Shown here piece by piece: positions 1 to 4,994 of a stretch of DNA of 9,202 nucleotides. The first letter of the stretch is position 1; each line of letters begins with the position of its first letter. Below the pieces are notes generated by a model, which made no database searches, was not told the DNA's origin, and saw only the letters and a program-made list of their open reading frames with translations. Origin of the DNA: Pseudomonadota bacterium (lineage in GTDB: Bacteria; Pseudomonadota; Alphaproteobacteria; Rhizobiales; Kaistiaceae); NCBI GenBank assembly GCA_023433185.1, contig JAEZEN010000587.1, positions 1 to 9,202 on the forward strand, given 5' to 3'. A program made the position numbers and the translations under genes.

Positions 1-2
1 CC

Positions 3-257
3 GCAGCGCGTGCGGCCGCCATGCCGCCGGGCTGGCGCCCGCCGGAGCGCCGGGCCGAAGCCGATGCCGACCGCGCGAATCTCGCGGTGACGGAGCTTCA
101 GGCGCCGCGTGCCGCTGCGGATCCGGGACCGGTCATCGATCTCGTCCCGGCGACGCCGCGTCTCCGCCCCGGCCGGGAGGCATCGGAAGCGGCGCCCGCG
201 GACATCGACCTGTCGCCGCCGACCGCCGACCGGCCGCTGGCGATCACCCAGCCCTAG
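3..257 (+). CDS. C-terminal end of an unidentified protein (partial, start outside window)
   Basis: The frame is open from the left edge of the window to a TAG at 255-257. An in-frame ATG lies at 21, but the frame continues open upstream of it, so the true start is probably outside the window. The visible tail (about 84 residues) is rich in Ala, Pro, Asp and Arg. It looks like a disordered C-terminus with short acidic-hydrophobic patches such as PVIDLVPATP. Many codons end in G or C, as in the other genes here, which argues mildly for real coding. It converges on the ribbon-helix-helix gene and overlaps its end by 14 bases. No domain is recognisable and I assign no function. It could instead be a chance frame in GC-rich DNA; a minus-strand frame across the same stretch is also open but has no start codon. 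Confidence 0.4.
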   Translation, partial: AARAAAMPPGWRPPERRAEADADRANLAVTELQAPRAAADPGPVIDLVPATPRLRPGREASEAAPADIDLSPPTADRPLAITQP

Positions 258-459
258 CGGCGCGCTCCCGGTACCAGGCCAGCACATAGACGCGGATCGC
301 GGCGGAGAGGTTCGAACCGGCGCGGTCGTGGTCGATCTCGCCGATCAGCGCCGCGACGCTGCTGCCCTTCAGCCGCGCGATCTCGCCGAGCGCCTGCCAG
401 AACGGCTCCTCGAGCGAGATCGAGGTGCGGTGGCCGTCGATACTGATCGAGCGCTTCAC
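244..459 (-). CDS. Ribbon-helix-helix domain protein (RHH_4 type)
   Basis: This 71-residue protein is probably a small dimeric DNA-binding regulator of the ribbon-helix-helix superfamily; no target is known from the sequence. The start RTSISLEEPFW is the family's short beta strand leading into helix A. It is followed by a second helix (LKGSSVAALIGEIDH, about residues 30-44) and the closing NLSAAIRVYVLAWYRE (about 50-65), the arrangement typical of alphaproteobacterial RHH_4 proteins. The start codon is GTG and overlaps the stop of the DUF4169 gene as GTGA, so the two are probably translationally coupled. It is the last gene of the tight ccdA-ccdB-DUF4169-RHH run. The fold call is firm; regulatory activity is inferred from the family. 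Confidence 0.85.
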   Translation of the reverse strand: MKRSISIDGHRTSISLEEPFWQALGEIARLKGSSVAALIGEIDHDRAGSNLSAAIRVYVLAWYRERAARAG

Positions 460-653
460 GCCTCGTCCTCGCCGCTGCCCTCGCGACGATGGCCTTCGAC
501 ATGGGCGCCGAGGCGGCGCTGCTCCTCGTCGCGGCGCTGGCGCTCCGCCTTGGACATGCCGTGGCGGCGCCGGTTCGCCTCGGCCTCGCGGTCGTTCTCG
601 GCGCGGGCCCTGGCCTTGCGAACTCGCCTGAGGTTGACGATGTCAGCAGCCAT
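456..653 (-). CDS. DUF4169 family protein
   Basis: This is a 65-residue, strongly charged protein. It opens with the family hallmark DIVNLRRVRKARARAENDR and continues with an Arg/Glu/Ala-rich helical stretch (AEANRRRHGMSKAERQRRDE, about 25-44). It ends with HVEGHRREGSGEDEA, which contains the GHRRE that usually closes the family core. DUF4169 proteins are short alphaproteobacterial proteins of unknown role, commonly encoded beside a small ribbon-helix-helix protein, as here. The ATG lies only 6 bases after the ccdB stop. A GGAG sits about 11 bases upstream of the ATG inside the ccdB end, so translation probably depends on a shared transcript with ccdAB. The composition suggests a long helix with possible nucleic-acid or protein contacts, but no function can be given. 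Confidence 0.85.
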   Translation of the reverse strand: MAADIVNLRRVRKARARAENDREAEANRRRHGMSKAERQRRDEEQRRLGAHVEGHRREGSGEDEA

Positions 654-659
654 GGCGGT

Positions 660-974
660 TCAGACTCCGGTGAAGAGGAGATCAAGGCCACGGATGATGC
701 GCTCGCGCTCGTGTGACAGATTGCCCGCAACGGCGCCAAGATCCGTGACGCGAATGTAGGCGATGTCCGTCAGGACCAGCCAGTACGTCTCATCCAGAAG
801 CGAGATCCGCACGCCGGCAGGAGGTTGTGCACGCCGAACTCGCACGGGCCACAGCGGCGCGACCACGACGGTGGGACCGGTGTTCAAGAGGTCGGACTGC
901 AGGTTGACCAGATAGGCGGGGCCATGACGACCAGCCCGCAGCCGCACGCCATGCGCGTCGAACTGCCGGCTCAC
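660..974 (-). CDS. ccdB: CcdB family toxin (type II toxin-antitoxin), C-terminal Trp replaced
   Basis: CcdB toxins inhibit DNA gyrase and are held inactive by CcdA. This protein has 104 residues, against 101 in F-plasmid CcdB, and aligns along its length. YLVNLQSDLLNT (21-32) matches the LFVDVQSDIIDT strand, and VVVAPL (36-41) matches MVIPL. YWLVLTDIAYIRVTDLG (64-80) matches the strand before the last helix, and NLSHERERIIRGLDLLF (85-101) matches the C-terminal helix. F-plasmid CcdB ends Trp-Gly-Ile, residues needed to poison gyrase; this one ends Thr102-Gly103-Val104. The Trp is therefore missing, and killing activity is doubtful or may be redirected. It starts with GTG overlapping the ccdA stop (GTGA), typical of coupled antitoxin-toxin translation. 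The downstream DUF4169 start is 6 bases away. Family membership is clear; toxicity is not. Confidence 0.85.
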   Translation of the reverse strand: MSRQFDAHGVRLRAGRHGPAYLVNLQSDLLNTGPTVVVAPLWPVRVRRAQPPAGVRISLLDETYWLVLTDIAYIRVTDLGAVAGNLSHERERIIRGLDLLFTGV

Positions 975-1198
975 GACCGCTTGATGTGTTCATACCAGAG
1001 ACCGTTCTCCTCGATCTCCCGGTTCCATTCGGCGATTGCCGCGCGGTTATCTTCGCGCCAGGCCTTTTCGCGCTTTCGCTTCTCGATTCTCACGCGAAGA
1101 GCGGCATCGAGTTCAGCCGACACGTCCATGCCCAGAGCCTCGGCCTCGGCAACCAGGTCCGGCGCGACCCTCACGCGATCAATCGTGCTACCGGCCAT
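971..1198 (-). CDS. ccdA: CcdA family antitoxin
   Basis: CcdA proteins bind and neutralise CcdB through a flexible C-terminal tail, and repress their own operon through an N-terminal ribbon-helix-helix domain. This 75-residue protein fits both halves. Residues 1-40 (STIDRVRVAPDLVAEAEALG, then MDVSAELDAALRVRIEKR) form the strand-helix-helix. Residues 41-75 contain KAWREDNRAAIAEWNREIEE and NGLWYEHIKRS, which match the W-x2-EN-x3-A-x6-E-x2-NG pattern of the E. coli CcdA tail. A Shine-Dalgarno AGGAGA lies 7 bases upstream of the ATG, the best ribosome site in the minus-strand block. The gene starts 63 bases after the fumC stop, so it may be read from fumC, from its own promoter, or both. Its stop overlaps the ccdB start by 4 bases. 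Confidence 0.88.
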   Translation of the reverse strand: MAGSTIDRVRVAPDLVAEAEALGMDVSAELDAALRVRIEKRKREKAWREDNRAAIAEWNREIEENGLWYEHIKRS

Positions 1199-1261
1199 CC
1201 GTCATCTCCTCGCAAGGCCAGAACGCTACCACGGAATCCTGCCGGGGTCAGCACCCCGCAC
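1199..1261 (-). promoter_or_regulatory. Gap between fumC and ccdA with palindrome and weak promoter candidate
   Basis: This 63-bp gap carries a perfect inverted repeat CGGGGT-CAGC-ACCCCG at 1243-1258. There is no T-run after it in the minus direction, so it is not a classic terminator. On the minus strand CTGACC overlaps the palindrome. It is followed 17 bases later by TAGCGT, which together form a poor but correctly spaced -35/-10 pair ahead of the ccdA Shine-Dalgarno. Because ccd operons are usually autoregulated, the palindrome may be an operator, but this is inference from position only. Confidence 0.25.
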
Positions 1262-2692
1262 CTACTCCGGGCCGATCATGCGCTCCGGCCGGACGACGGC
1301 ATCGAACTCCTCCGCCGTGACGTGGCCGAGGCGGACGGCCTCCTCGCGGAGCGTCGTGCCGCGCTTGTGGGCGGTCTTGGCGATCTCGGCGGCCTTGTCG
1401 TAGCCGATCTTCGGGGCGAGCGCGGTGACGAGCATCAGCGAGCGGTCGAGCGCCGCCTGGATGTTGTCGAGGCGCGGCTCGATGCCGACGACGCAGTTGT
1501 CGGTGAAGGCGACGGCGGCGTCGGCGAGGAGGTCGACCGACTGGAGGAAGTTGTACGCCATCACCGGGTTGTAGACGTTGAGCTCGAAGTGGCCCTGGCT
1601 GTCGGCGAAGGTGATCGCGGCGTTGTTGCCGAAGACCTGGATGCAGACCTGGGTCAGCGCCTCGCTCTGGGTCGGGTTGACCTTGCCCGGCATGATCGAG
1701 GAGCCCGGCTCGTTCTCGGGCAGGGCGAGCTCGCCTAGGCCGGAGCGCGGGCCCGAGCCGAGGAGGCGGATGTCGTTGGCGATCTTGAAGAGGCTCGCCG
1801 CGACCGTGTTGATCGCGCCATGCGAGAAGACCATGGCGTCATGCGCGGCGAGCGCCTCGAACTTGTTCGGGGCCGAGGTGAACTTCAACCCGGTGATCGA
1901 CGCGATCTTGTCGGCCACCATCTCGGCGAAGCCCTTCGGCGCGTTGAGGCCGGTGCCGACCGCGGTGCCGCCCTGCGCGAGTTCCATCAGCATCGGCAGC
2001 GTCATCTCGATCCGGGCGATGCCGTTCTCGACCTGCTGGGCGTAGCCCGAGAACTCCTGGCCGAGAGTGACCGGCGTCGCGTCCTGGGTGTGGGTCCGGC
2101 CGATCTTGATGATGTCCTTCCACGCCTGCGCCTTGTCGTTGAGCGCGTTCCGGAGCTTCTGCAGCGCCGGCACGAGGCGGTGCACCGACTCCTCGGCGGC
2201 CGCGATGTGCATCGCCGTCGGGAAGCAGTCGTTCGAGGACTGGCTCATGTTGACGTGGTTGTTGGGGTGGATCGGCGACTTCGATCCCATCTCGCCGCCG
2301 AGGATCTCGATGGCGCGGTTCGAGATCACCTCGTTGGCGTTCATGTTCGACTGGGTGCCGGAGCCGGTCTGCCAGACGACCAGCGGGAAGTGCGCGTCGA
2401 GCTTGCCCTCGATCACCTCGTCGGCCGCCCGGACGATCGCCGCGCCGAGCTTCGGGTCGAGCTGGCCGAGCGCCATGTTGGTCTCGGCCGCGGCGCGCTT
2501 GACGATGCCGAGGGCCCGCACGATCGGCTCCGGCATGCGCTCGCCGCCGATCGGGAAATTCTGGATCGAGCGCTGGGTCTTCGCCCCCCAGTAGCGATCG
2601 GCCGGCACGTCGATCGCCCCGAACGTGTCGGTCTCGACCCGGGTCGCGGTGTCCCTGGTGCCGGTCGGCTGGAAATGCGAACGCTTGCCCAT
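1262..2692 (-). CDS. fumC: Class II fumarate hydratase
   Basis: This enzyme catalyses the reversible hydration of fumarate to L-malate in the cytoplasmic TCA cycle. It is the iron-free homotetrameric type of the fumarase/aspartase superfamily. The 476-residue protein begins with a variable tail, then the family start [20 protein letters not shown] (20-39). It carries the substrate loop [13 protein letters not shown] (109-121), the region [17 protein letters not shown] (139-155), the catalytic-site [10 protein letters not shown] with His201 (198-207), and the signature [11 protein letters not shown] (330-340) with the catalytic Ser loop. I chose the ATG at 2692 because the sequence upstream to 2839 ([11 protein letters not shown] and so on) is not fumarase-like and would almost reach the lacI stop. 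No better start exists inside, so the protein has about 10 more N-terminal residues than usual. No clear Shine-Dalgarno precedes it. The gene lies downstream of lacI in the same direction, with a 156-bp gap. Confidence 0.97.
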   Translation of the reverse strand: MGKRSHFQPTGTRDTATRVETDTFGAIDVPADRYWGAKTQRSIQNFPIGGERMPEPIVRALGIVKRAAAETNMALGQLDPKLGAAIVRAADEVIEGKLDAHFPLVVWQTGSGTQSNMNANEVISNRAIEILGGEMGSKSPIHPNNHVNMSQSSNDCFPTAMHIAAAEESVHRLVPALQKLRNALNDKAQAWKDIIKIGRTHTQDATPVTLGQEFSGYAQQVENGIARIEMTLPMLMELAQGGTAVGTGLNAPKGFAEMVADKIASITGLKFTSAPNKFEALAAHDAMVFSHGAINTVAASLFKIANDIRLLGSGPRSGLGELALPENEPGSSIMPGKVNPTQSEALTQVCIQVFGNNAAITFADSQGHFELNVYNPVMAYNFLQSVDLLADAAVAFTDNCVVGIEPRLDNIQAALDRSLMLVTALAPKIGYDKAAEIAKTAHKRGTTLREEAVRLGHVTAEEFDAVVRPERMIGPE

Positions 2693-2728
2693 GGTGTCGT
2701 GCCGGTCTGGTCGGTGGAGGATGACCGG

Positions 2729-2757
2729 GATGTATTGGCTTTGGCGCCGGGCGTCCA
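2729..2757 (-). promoter_or_regulatory. Candidate fumC promoter in the 156-bp lacI-fumC gap
   Basis: Within the gap 2693-2848, the minus strand reads TGGACG, then 17 bases, then TACATC. This gives a 4/6 and a 3/6 match to -35 and -10 elements, with a predicted start near 2722, about 30 bases ahead of fumC. The rest of the gap shows no other gene or clear terminator for lacI. Such a match can arise by chance, so this is a weak call. Confidence 0.25.
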
Positions 2758-2848
2758 GAGGTGCGGGCCTGCGACATGCCCGCCGCGGTCCCCCCGGCGT
2801 GGCGTTGCGGAGGAGAAGGCGATGTGCGTTCGATCGCACGCCGATCGC

Positions 2849-3859
2849 CTACCCCCGGTACGGCGCGCAGGAATCGCCCACGATCAGCGCCGGCTGGAAG
2901 ACGACGTTGCGCGGCTCGGTGCCGTTGCCGCGGTTGATGCGGTCGACCAGCAGGCGGATCGCCTCGCTGGTCATGTCGACGACCGGGTGTTCCGTCCGGG
3001 TCAGCCGCGGCCGGAGGCCGCCGATCCCGGGAATCGTGTCGGTGGACGCGATCGAGATGTGCTCCGGGCAGCGCAACCCGAGGTCGGCGATCGCCCGCAT
3101 CACGCCGAGCGCCATCACGCCGCTCGCCACGTAGAGCGCGCTGGGCGGCTCGGGTTGCTGCAGCAGGCTCCGCGCCGCGGAATAGGCAGCATCCTCGCGG
3201 AACTCGCCCGAGCGCACATGGTGCGGCTCGGGCACGAGACCGCGCGCCTTCATCGCCTCGAGCATGCCGTCGTGGCGGCCCCGGGCGGTCGAAAGCTGGA
3301 GGGGACCGGTGATCGTGCCGATCCGACGGTGTCCGAGGTCGAGAAGGTAGCTGGTCGCCTCGCGTCCGGCCGAGACGTTGTCGATCGTCACGGTGTCCGA
3401 ATCGTCCTCCGGCAGCGTGCGGCCGAACAGCACCGTCGGCATCGGCCGGCCGTCGAGGTCGCGCTTCACCCCCTGGCCCGAATCGCCCACCGGTACGAGG
3501 ACGACGCCGTCGCAGGGAATCGCCCGGATGCGGGCGAGGATGCGCTTCTCCGCCTCCGGCTTCTCGTCGCTGTTGAAGACGACCATCGAGTATCCCCAGC
3601 CGGCGACCGCCGCCTCCGCTGCCCATGTCACCCGGGCGAAGAAGGGGTTGGCGAGGTCGGCGACGACGAGGGCGATGAGCTGGCTTCGCCCGCTCCGCAG
3701 GTTCCGCGCGTTGAGCGACGGCGCATAGTCCAGGTCGCGGATCGCCGCCAGCACCCGGTTGCGCAGCTCCGGGCTCACATAGGCCGAGTCATTGATGACG
3801 GCCGACACGGTGGCGGTGGAGACGCCCGAAGCCTTCGCCACATCCCTGATCGTCGCCAT
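2849..3859 (-). CDS. LacI family transcriptional regulator of the adjacent ABC transport operon
   Basis: This is a 336-residue repressor-type protein. Residues 3-23 (IRDVAKASGVSTATVSAVIN) form the LacI helix-turn-helix. The hinge helix carrying the minor-groove Leu follows (NARNLRSGRS, 50-59, Leu54). The rest is a periplasmic-binding-protein-like effector domain (LIALVVADLANPFFARV, 61-77; GHRRIGTITGP in the middle; ISIASTDTIPGIG near the end). The three helix positions that set LacI specificity (Tyr17, Gln18, Arg22) read Thr15, Ala16, Ala20 here, so the operator should differ from lacO. It is divergent from the transporter genes, so it most likely represses them until a ligand, probably the imported compound or a derivative, binds. 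A CG-centred palindrome lies 13 bases upstream of its ATG, consistent with autoregulation. A GGGTAGG motif serves as ribosome site. Confidence 0.95.
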   Translation of the reverse strand: MATIRDVAKASGVSTATVSAVINDSAYVSPELRNRVLAAIRDLDYAPSLNARNLRSGRSQLIALVVADLANPFFARVTWAAEAAVAGWGYSMVVFNSDEKPEAEKRILARIRAIPCDGVVLVPVGDSGQGVKRDLDGRPMPTVLFGRTLPEDDSDTVTIDNVSAGREATSYLLDLGHRRIGTITGPLQLSTARGRHDGMLEAMKARGLVPEPHHVRSGEFREDAAYSAARSLLQQPEPPSALYVASGVMALGVMRAIADLGLRCPEHISIASTDTIPGIGGLRPRLTRTEHPVVDMTSEAIRLLVDRINRGNGTEPRNVVFQPALIVGDSCAPYRG

Positions 3860-3871
3860 CCGCCTACCCAG

Positions 3872-3883
3872 CTAACCGATTTG
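3872..3883. promoter_or_regulatory. Candidate LacI-family operator proximal to lacI (O2)
   Basis: CTAACCGATTTG is an imperfect palindrome centred on CG, and an extra outer G-C pair extends it to 14 bp. It shares the pattern C-n-AA-n-CG-n-TTTG with the second site at 3970-3981. A central CG flanked by AA/TT is the usual design of LacI-family operators. It covers the predicted lacI transcription start, so binding would shut off the regulator's own gene. The evidence is sequence symmetry and position only. Confidence 0.4.
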
Positions 3884-3886
3884 CCA

Positions 3887-3915
3887 ATCGTGATCGGCAG
3901 CAACCTGTTTGTCCA
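3887..3915 (-). promoter_or_regulatory. Candidate lacI promoter
   Basis: On the minus strand TGGACA (5/6 match to -35) is followed after 17 bases by CACGAT (3/6 match to -10). The predicted start falls near 3880, inside the palindrome at 3872-3883, and the leader to the lacI ATG would be about 20 bases. The -10 is poor, so confidence is limited. Confidence 0.3.
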
Positions 3916-3969
3916 GCCCATATTCTCCGCCTTTCCTCTTGCGAAGAACGAGGGTTTGAGGAAAACTGA

Positions 3970-3981
3970 CAAAACGGTTTG
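3970..3981. promoter_or_regulatory. Candidate LacI-family operator proximal to the transport operon (O1)
   Basis: CAAAACGGTTTG is a palindrome with mismatches only at the two positions flanking the central CG step (CAAA-n-CG-n-TTTG). It lies 49 bases upstream of the binding-protein ATG. A weak promoter, TTGCGA (3939-3944) with AAAACT (3962-3967) at 17-bp spacing, would start transcription near 3974. O1 would then block the start site. The centre is 98 bp from that of O2, so looping between the two is possible. Confidence 0.45.
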
Positions 3982-4016
3982 GCCGTGTTCGCTCGTTGTG
4001 AGCCATGGCTCCGTGG

Positions 4017-4021
4017 GGAGG
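4017..4021 (+). promoter_or_regulatory. Shine-Dalgarno GGAGG that sets the binding-protein start
   Basis: GGAGG is 8 bases upstream of the ATG at 4030 but only 2 bases from the ATG at 4024. The later ATG is therefore the better start, giving MRTVVFGAIGL as the beginning of a normal signal peptide. The in-frame ATG at 3979 overlaps operator O1 and can be dismissed. Confidence 0.6.
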
Positions 4022-4029
4022 AAATGGAC

Positions 4030-4968
4030 ATGAGGACAGTTGTTTTTGGGGCCATTGGCCTCGTCGCCGCTCTTGGCGCCGCCACGGCGCAGGACAAGCC
4101 GCTGCTCGGGATCGTCTCGATCACCGCGACCGAGGCGAACAATGCCCGCTACATCAAGGGCGCGGAGAAGGCCGCGGAGGAGCGGGGCTGGGAAGTCTCC
4201 GTGATCGACGCGCAGGGCTCCGCCGACCAGGCCAATGCCGGCATGCAGAACTTCGCCCAGCGTGGGGCGAAGGCGATCATCGACATGGTGTTCCCGGTGT
4301 CCTCGATCGGTGCCGGACTCGCCGCAGCCGACGAAGCCGGCATCCCGGTCGCGACCTGGGGCGGCGGCCTCGGCGGCAGCGTCATCGCCACCAACGGCTC
4401 CGGCGGTCCGATGGCGGTCCCGGTCGTCGAAATGATGGTCGAGGACCTTGGCGGCAAGGGCGAGGTCCTCGCCCTCACCTACCGCACCGGCGAGGTCTGC
4501 CGGAACCGCGAGGTGGTGATGGACGAGATTCTCGCCGGCCATCCCGACATCAACGTCACCAAGAACGAGGTCCGTATCCCGGGCTACTTCGAGGACGGCG
4601 CCCAGTATGCCACCGCCTGGCTCGCCCTCCACCCTCCGGGCAGCGGCCCGCTCGCCATCTGGGGCTGCTGGGACGATCCCTCGATCGGCGCCATCTCGGC
4701 GCTCCGCCAGGCCGGCCGCGACGACGTGAAGGTCTACGGCATCAATGGCAATGCCCAGGCGCTCGAGAACATCCAGAAGGGCTTCATGACCGCCACCGCG
4801 TGGCAGGACTCCTTCACCGAGGGCTACAACATGCTCGGTATCATCGAGGAGGCGATCGCCGCGGGCGAAGCCTGGGAGCCGAAGGCCGTCGAGGTCACGG
4901 CCGTGGTCGTCACCAGGGACAATGTCGAGCAGTTCCTGAAGGACCATCCCGAAGCCATCGGCCAGTAG
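4030..4968 (+). CDS. Periplasmic substrate-binding protein of a sugar-type ABC transporter
   Basis: This is the first gene of the transport operon and encodes the ligand receptor. The 312-residue protein starts with a Sec signal peptide (MRTVVFGAIGLVAALGAATA, cleavage probably after Ala20). The mature part resembles the ribose/galactose-binding family (Peripla_BP_4): PLLGIVSITATEANNARYIKG (24-44, first strand and helix), WEVSVIDAQGSADQANAGM (54-72), GAKAIIDMVFP (79-89), GIPVATWGGG (104-113), a WGCWDDPSIGAISAL segment (211-225) and VYGINGNAQALENI (235-248). Where ribose-binding protein has the sugar-contacting GFDG, this one has GING. Several Trp residues (110, 211, 214, 258) could stack on a ring. 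Two Cys remain in the mature protein (157, 213). The ligand cannot be read from the sequence; the nearby hydrolase hints at a lactone or ester. The ATPase gene follows after 26 bases. Confidence 0.93.
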   Translation: MRTVVFGAIGLVAALGAATAQDKPLLGIVSITATEANNARYIKGAEKAAEERGWEVSVIDAQGSADQANAGMQNFAQRGAKAIIDMVFPVSSIGAGLAAADEAGIPVATWGGGLGGSVIATNGSGGPMAVPVVEMMVEDLGGKGEVLALTYRTGEVCRNREVVMDEILAGHPDINVTKNEVRIPGYFEDGAQYATAWLALHPPGSGPLAIWGCWDDPSIGAISALRQAGRDDVKVYGINGNAQALENIQKGFMTATAWQDSFTEGYNMLGIIEEAIAAGEAWEPKAVEVTAVVVTRDNVEQFLKDHPEAIGQ

Positions 4969-4994
4969 CCGCGGTTTTCGGCTATCCTCCGGCA

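Noticed and set aside
2693..2839. N-terminal extension of fumC by 49 residues to an ATG at 2839
   Set aside because: The extra residues are not fumarase-like and would fill nearly the whole gap to lacI; the ATG at 2692 fits better.
1839..3626. A 595-residue open frame on the minus strand
   Set aside because: It is fumC and lacI read in another frame; the product is Arg/Pro/Gly repeats without any family signature.
3883..3898. GCCAATCGTGATCGGC as a further regulator site
   Set aside because: It is an imperfect 16-bp palindrome without the central CG shared by the other two sites, and it overlaps the promoter candidate; it may be chance.
3979..4029. Earlier starts for the binding protein at 3979 or 4024
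   Set aside because: The first lies in the operator and spoils the signal peptide; the second is 2 bases from the Shine-Dalgarno. The ATG at 4030 has 8-base spacing.
1820..4033. A 737-residue open frame on the + strand across fumC and lacI
   Set aside because: It runs antisense to two clear genes, is rich in Arg/His/Asp in the way of GC-rich shadow frames, and shows no domain.
4005..4994. Upstream extension of the ABC ATPase frame (330 residues)
   Set aside because: It is the binding-protein gene read out of frame; homology begins only after the ATG at 4995.
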